Position numbers and translations under genes: made by a program. This document shows positions 62,481 to 64,000 of a stretch of DNA of 64,000 nucleotides, piece by piece. Position 1 is the stretch's first letter. The number at the start of each line of letters is the position of its first letter. The DNA is from Rhizobium sp. Leaf306. GTDB lineage: Bacteria; Pseudomonadota; Alphaproteobacteria; Rhizobiales; Rhizobiaceae. Below the pieces are notes generated by a model. That model saw only the letters and a program-made list of their open reading frames with translations, was not told the DNA's origin and did not search any database. The stretch covers positions 124,001 through 188,000 of the forward strand of contig NZ_LMNX01000002.1 in the NCBI RefSeq assembly GCF_001423425.1. The letters run 5' to 3'.

Positions 62481-63389
62481 GTGGCTCTTACGAACCCTTT
62501 TGGTGGCGTAGAAATCTTTATCGCGGTTGTGAAGGCTGGCTCATTCACAGCGGCCGCAACACAGTTCGGTATCACCAAGTCCGCTGTCGCGAAGGCGGTC
62601 GCCCAGTTGGAAGGTCGACTTGGCGTGACGCTGCTACATCGGACAACGCGTCGGCTATCGCTGACACCCGATGGCCAGGCCTACCTCGGGCAAGCCGAAA
62701 CCGCATTCGATCTGCTCCGGTCAGCAGAAGACGTTGCGCGGTCGAAGGCTAGCACTGTTCGAGGAATACTACGGGTTGACATGCCAGCGGCGTTCGGTCG
62801 GCGGATCGCCATGCCGATCCTGTTGAACATTCTCAGGGCCCACCCCGACCTTCGCTTGGAGGCGAGCTTCTCGGATAGGGTCATCGACCCTGTTGAGGAG
62901 GGGGTAGACTTATGTCTGCGTTTCGGCGAGTTGCCTGACCGAACTGACATTGCTGCTCGACCACTTGGATCACAGCGCCTCGTTCTTTGCGCGGCACCGC
63001 GCTATCTCGATGATGCAGGGGAACCCACGGACCTACGCGATCTTCAAAATCACATCTGCATTCTCGGAGGCTCGCAATCTAGAGCCGCGCCTTGGCGTTT
63101 CATCGAGAGCGATGGGCGCGTGAAGTCAGTTGATCCAATTGCAACCCATCTGGTGAGCGACGGGGAGGTGGTCATCGATATGGCAGTTGCCGGTTTCGGC
63201 TTATGCCAAATGCCGCAGTCTCTTCTGCAGCCTTACATCGAACGGAAAGAGCTAGTCGAAGTGCTGCCTGAACGGTGCCAGGTGCAGTCGCCGTTCAACG
63301 CTGTTTGGCCCGCGACCCGTGCGATACTCCCCCGGGTCCGAACTGTGGTGGATGAGCTTGTTCGACGGGCTCACTCTAAAGCTCTTTAG
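62481..63389 (+). CDS. LysR-family regulator divergent from the OYE gene
   Basis: The 302-residue protein has the LysR DNA-binding domain (GVEIFIAVVKAGSFTAAATQFGITKSAVAKAVAQLEGRLGVTLLHRTTRRLSLT) and a full effector domain. It starts at a GTG. It is divergent from the Old Yellow Enzyme gene, a common pairing in which the LysR protein senses an electrophile and switches on the reductase. The 91-base gap between the start codons must hold both promoters. Confidence 0.9.
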   Translation: MALTNPFGGVEIFIAVVKAGSFTAAATQFGITKSAVAKAVAQLEGRLGVTLLHRTTRRLSLTPDGQAYLGQAETAFDLLRSAEDVARSKASTVRGILRVDMPAAFGRRIAMPILLNILRAHPDLRLEASFSDRVIDPVEEGVDLCLRFGELPDRTDIAARPLGSQRLVLCAAPRYLDDAGEPTDLRDLQNHICILGGSQSRAAPWRFIESDGRVKSVDPIATHLVSDGEVVIDMAVAGFGLCQMPQSLLQPYIERKELVEVLPERCQVQSPFNAVWPATRAILPRVRTVVDELVRRAHSKAL

Positions 63390-63509
63390 CAAGCCAATGA
63401 CCTAGCCACCGTTCAGTAACCGGCCCGAGGTCGTTATGCGAAAGTTACTGCAGGTTCAATTAGTCAGCGATAGAGTAGTAAATTAAATGAATTTCAGCAG
63501 AAAATTCGA

Positions 63510-63956
63510 ATGAAGAAAAACGAAGACATCCATCCAGAAGCTGCTGTGGCTCCTGGCTATTTGGCAAATCATGCCGAACGAGTGTTCAACCGGTCGGTAG
63601 ATAACGCGTTGCGATCCCATGGTATATCGCTGACCCTACTTGGCCCGCTGCTATGGTTGTCTTGGCGCGGGCCTATGCTGCAGAGGGACCTCGTAAAAGC
63701 ATCGGCCGTGAAGCAGCCCGCGATGGTCGCGACACTCGATAAGTTGGAAGTGGCAGGCTATATTGAGCGTTCCCCCGTGCCAGCTAATAAGCGTGCCTCA
63801 ATAGTGATCATCACGCCACGCGGCCAAGAACTGGCAGCGCTTGGGCGACAGGTGTTGCTCGCCACAAATGCGAGAGGGATGCAGGGCTTCAGCCCTGAAG
63901 AGGCTGTGGTTTTCGTAGCGATGCTCCAACGCTTTATCGGCAATCTGGAACGATAA
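63510..63956 (+). CDS. MarR-family regulator
   Basis: The 148-residue protein has a winged helix with LTLLGPLLWLSWRGPMLQRDLVKASAVKQPAMVATLDKLEVAGYIERSPVPANKRASIVIITPRG, the MarR recognition helix and wing. It has no cysteine, so thiol sensing is unlikely. Its target may lie beyond the window edge or be the LysR/OYE pair to the left. An ATG at 63510 begins the frame with weak AGAAAATTCGAATG before it. Confidence 0.88.
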   Translation: MKKNEDIHPEAAVAPGYLANHAERVFNRSVDNALRSHGISLTLLGPLLWLSWRGPMLQRDLVKASAVKQPAMVATLDKLEVAGYIERSPVPANKRASIVIITPRGQELAALGRQVLLATNARGMQGFSPEEAVVFVAMLQRFIGNLER

Positions 63957-64000
63957 AGGCGATTATATCATTCGTGATGTTTACTTAATATCATGCGTGA

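Overview
The window looks like a chromosome segment of a Rhizobiaceae bacterium (Rhizobium, Neorhizobium or Agrobacterium type). The evidence is a eukaryotic-type glutamine synthetase II gene facing a gstI-like regulator, an alphaproteobacterial urease cluster broken up by small unrelated genes, a Rhizobium-type flagellin, and GC-rich coding sequence with Rhizobiales palindromic repeats. No tRNA, rRNA or CRISPR array was seen.

Positions 1-9000 hold urea use: the 3' end of a urea ABC transporter ATPase gene (urtE), a secreted esterase, then ureD-ureA-ureB-ureC-ureE-ureF-ureG. Several extra genes sit between the urease genes: DUF1272, an LprI-like protein, an AbrB/PIN toxin-antitoxin pair and a DUF2459 protein. 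Positions 9000-14600 hold a Crp/Fnr regulator with an FNR-type box and an RND efflux pump with its periplasmic adaptor. Positions 14750-24715 form a reductive pyrimidine (or hydantoin) catabolism locus: an NMT1-type ABC transporter, a cupin, dihydropyrimidinase, N-carbamoyl-beta-alanine amidohydrolase, a RutR-like regulator and a near-consensus RutR operator. A MazEF-like pair sits inside this locus. Urea, pyrimidine nitrogen and glutamine synthetase II (25.3-27.0 kb, with a sigma-54 promoter and an NtrC-type site) give the left half a common theme of nitrogen scavenging.

Positions 27-36 kb hold a chemoreceptor, small conserved hypotheticals, a truncated globin, a probable FabMG-like enoyl reductase and an unusually long flagellin.

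Positions 36.2-53.0 kb are an accessory region built around a Tn7-like transposition module read right to left (tnsA, tnsB, tnsC, tniQ). Upstream of tnsA lie three small genes whose products match pieces of the element's own TnsB transposase. Further cargo includes a C5-cytosine methyltransferase homologue whose catalytic Cys is replaced by Thr, and an orphan PIN protein. A rightward operon encodes a degenerate TnsA-like protein, a soluble FtsH-like AAA+/M41 protease, a metallophosphoesterase and a small coupled protein. This operon and the TnsB-derived small proteins are the best candidates for something undescribed. No Cas genes are present. The outer ends of the element could not be fixed.

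Positions 53-64 kb are ordinary variable chromosome with regulators (TetR, ArgP-like LysR, LysR, MarR, a receiver-only response regulator), an Old Yellow Enzyme, a DHDPS-family enzyme and signs of decay. A lysE/argO-type exporter is broken by a 101-bp tandem duplication, and LysE and MFS remnants lie nearby.
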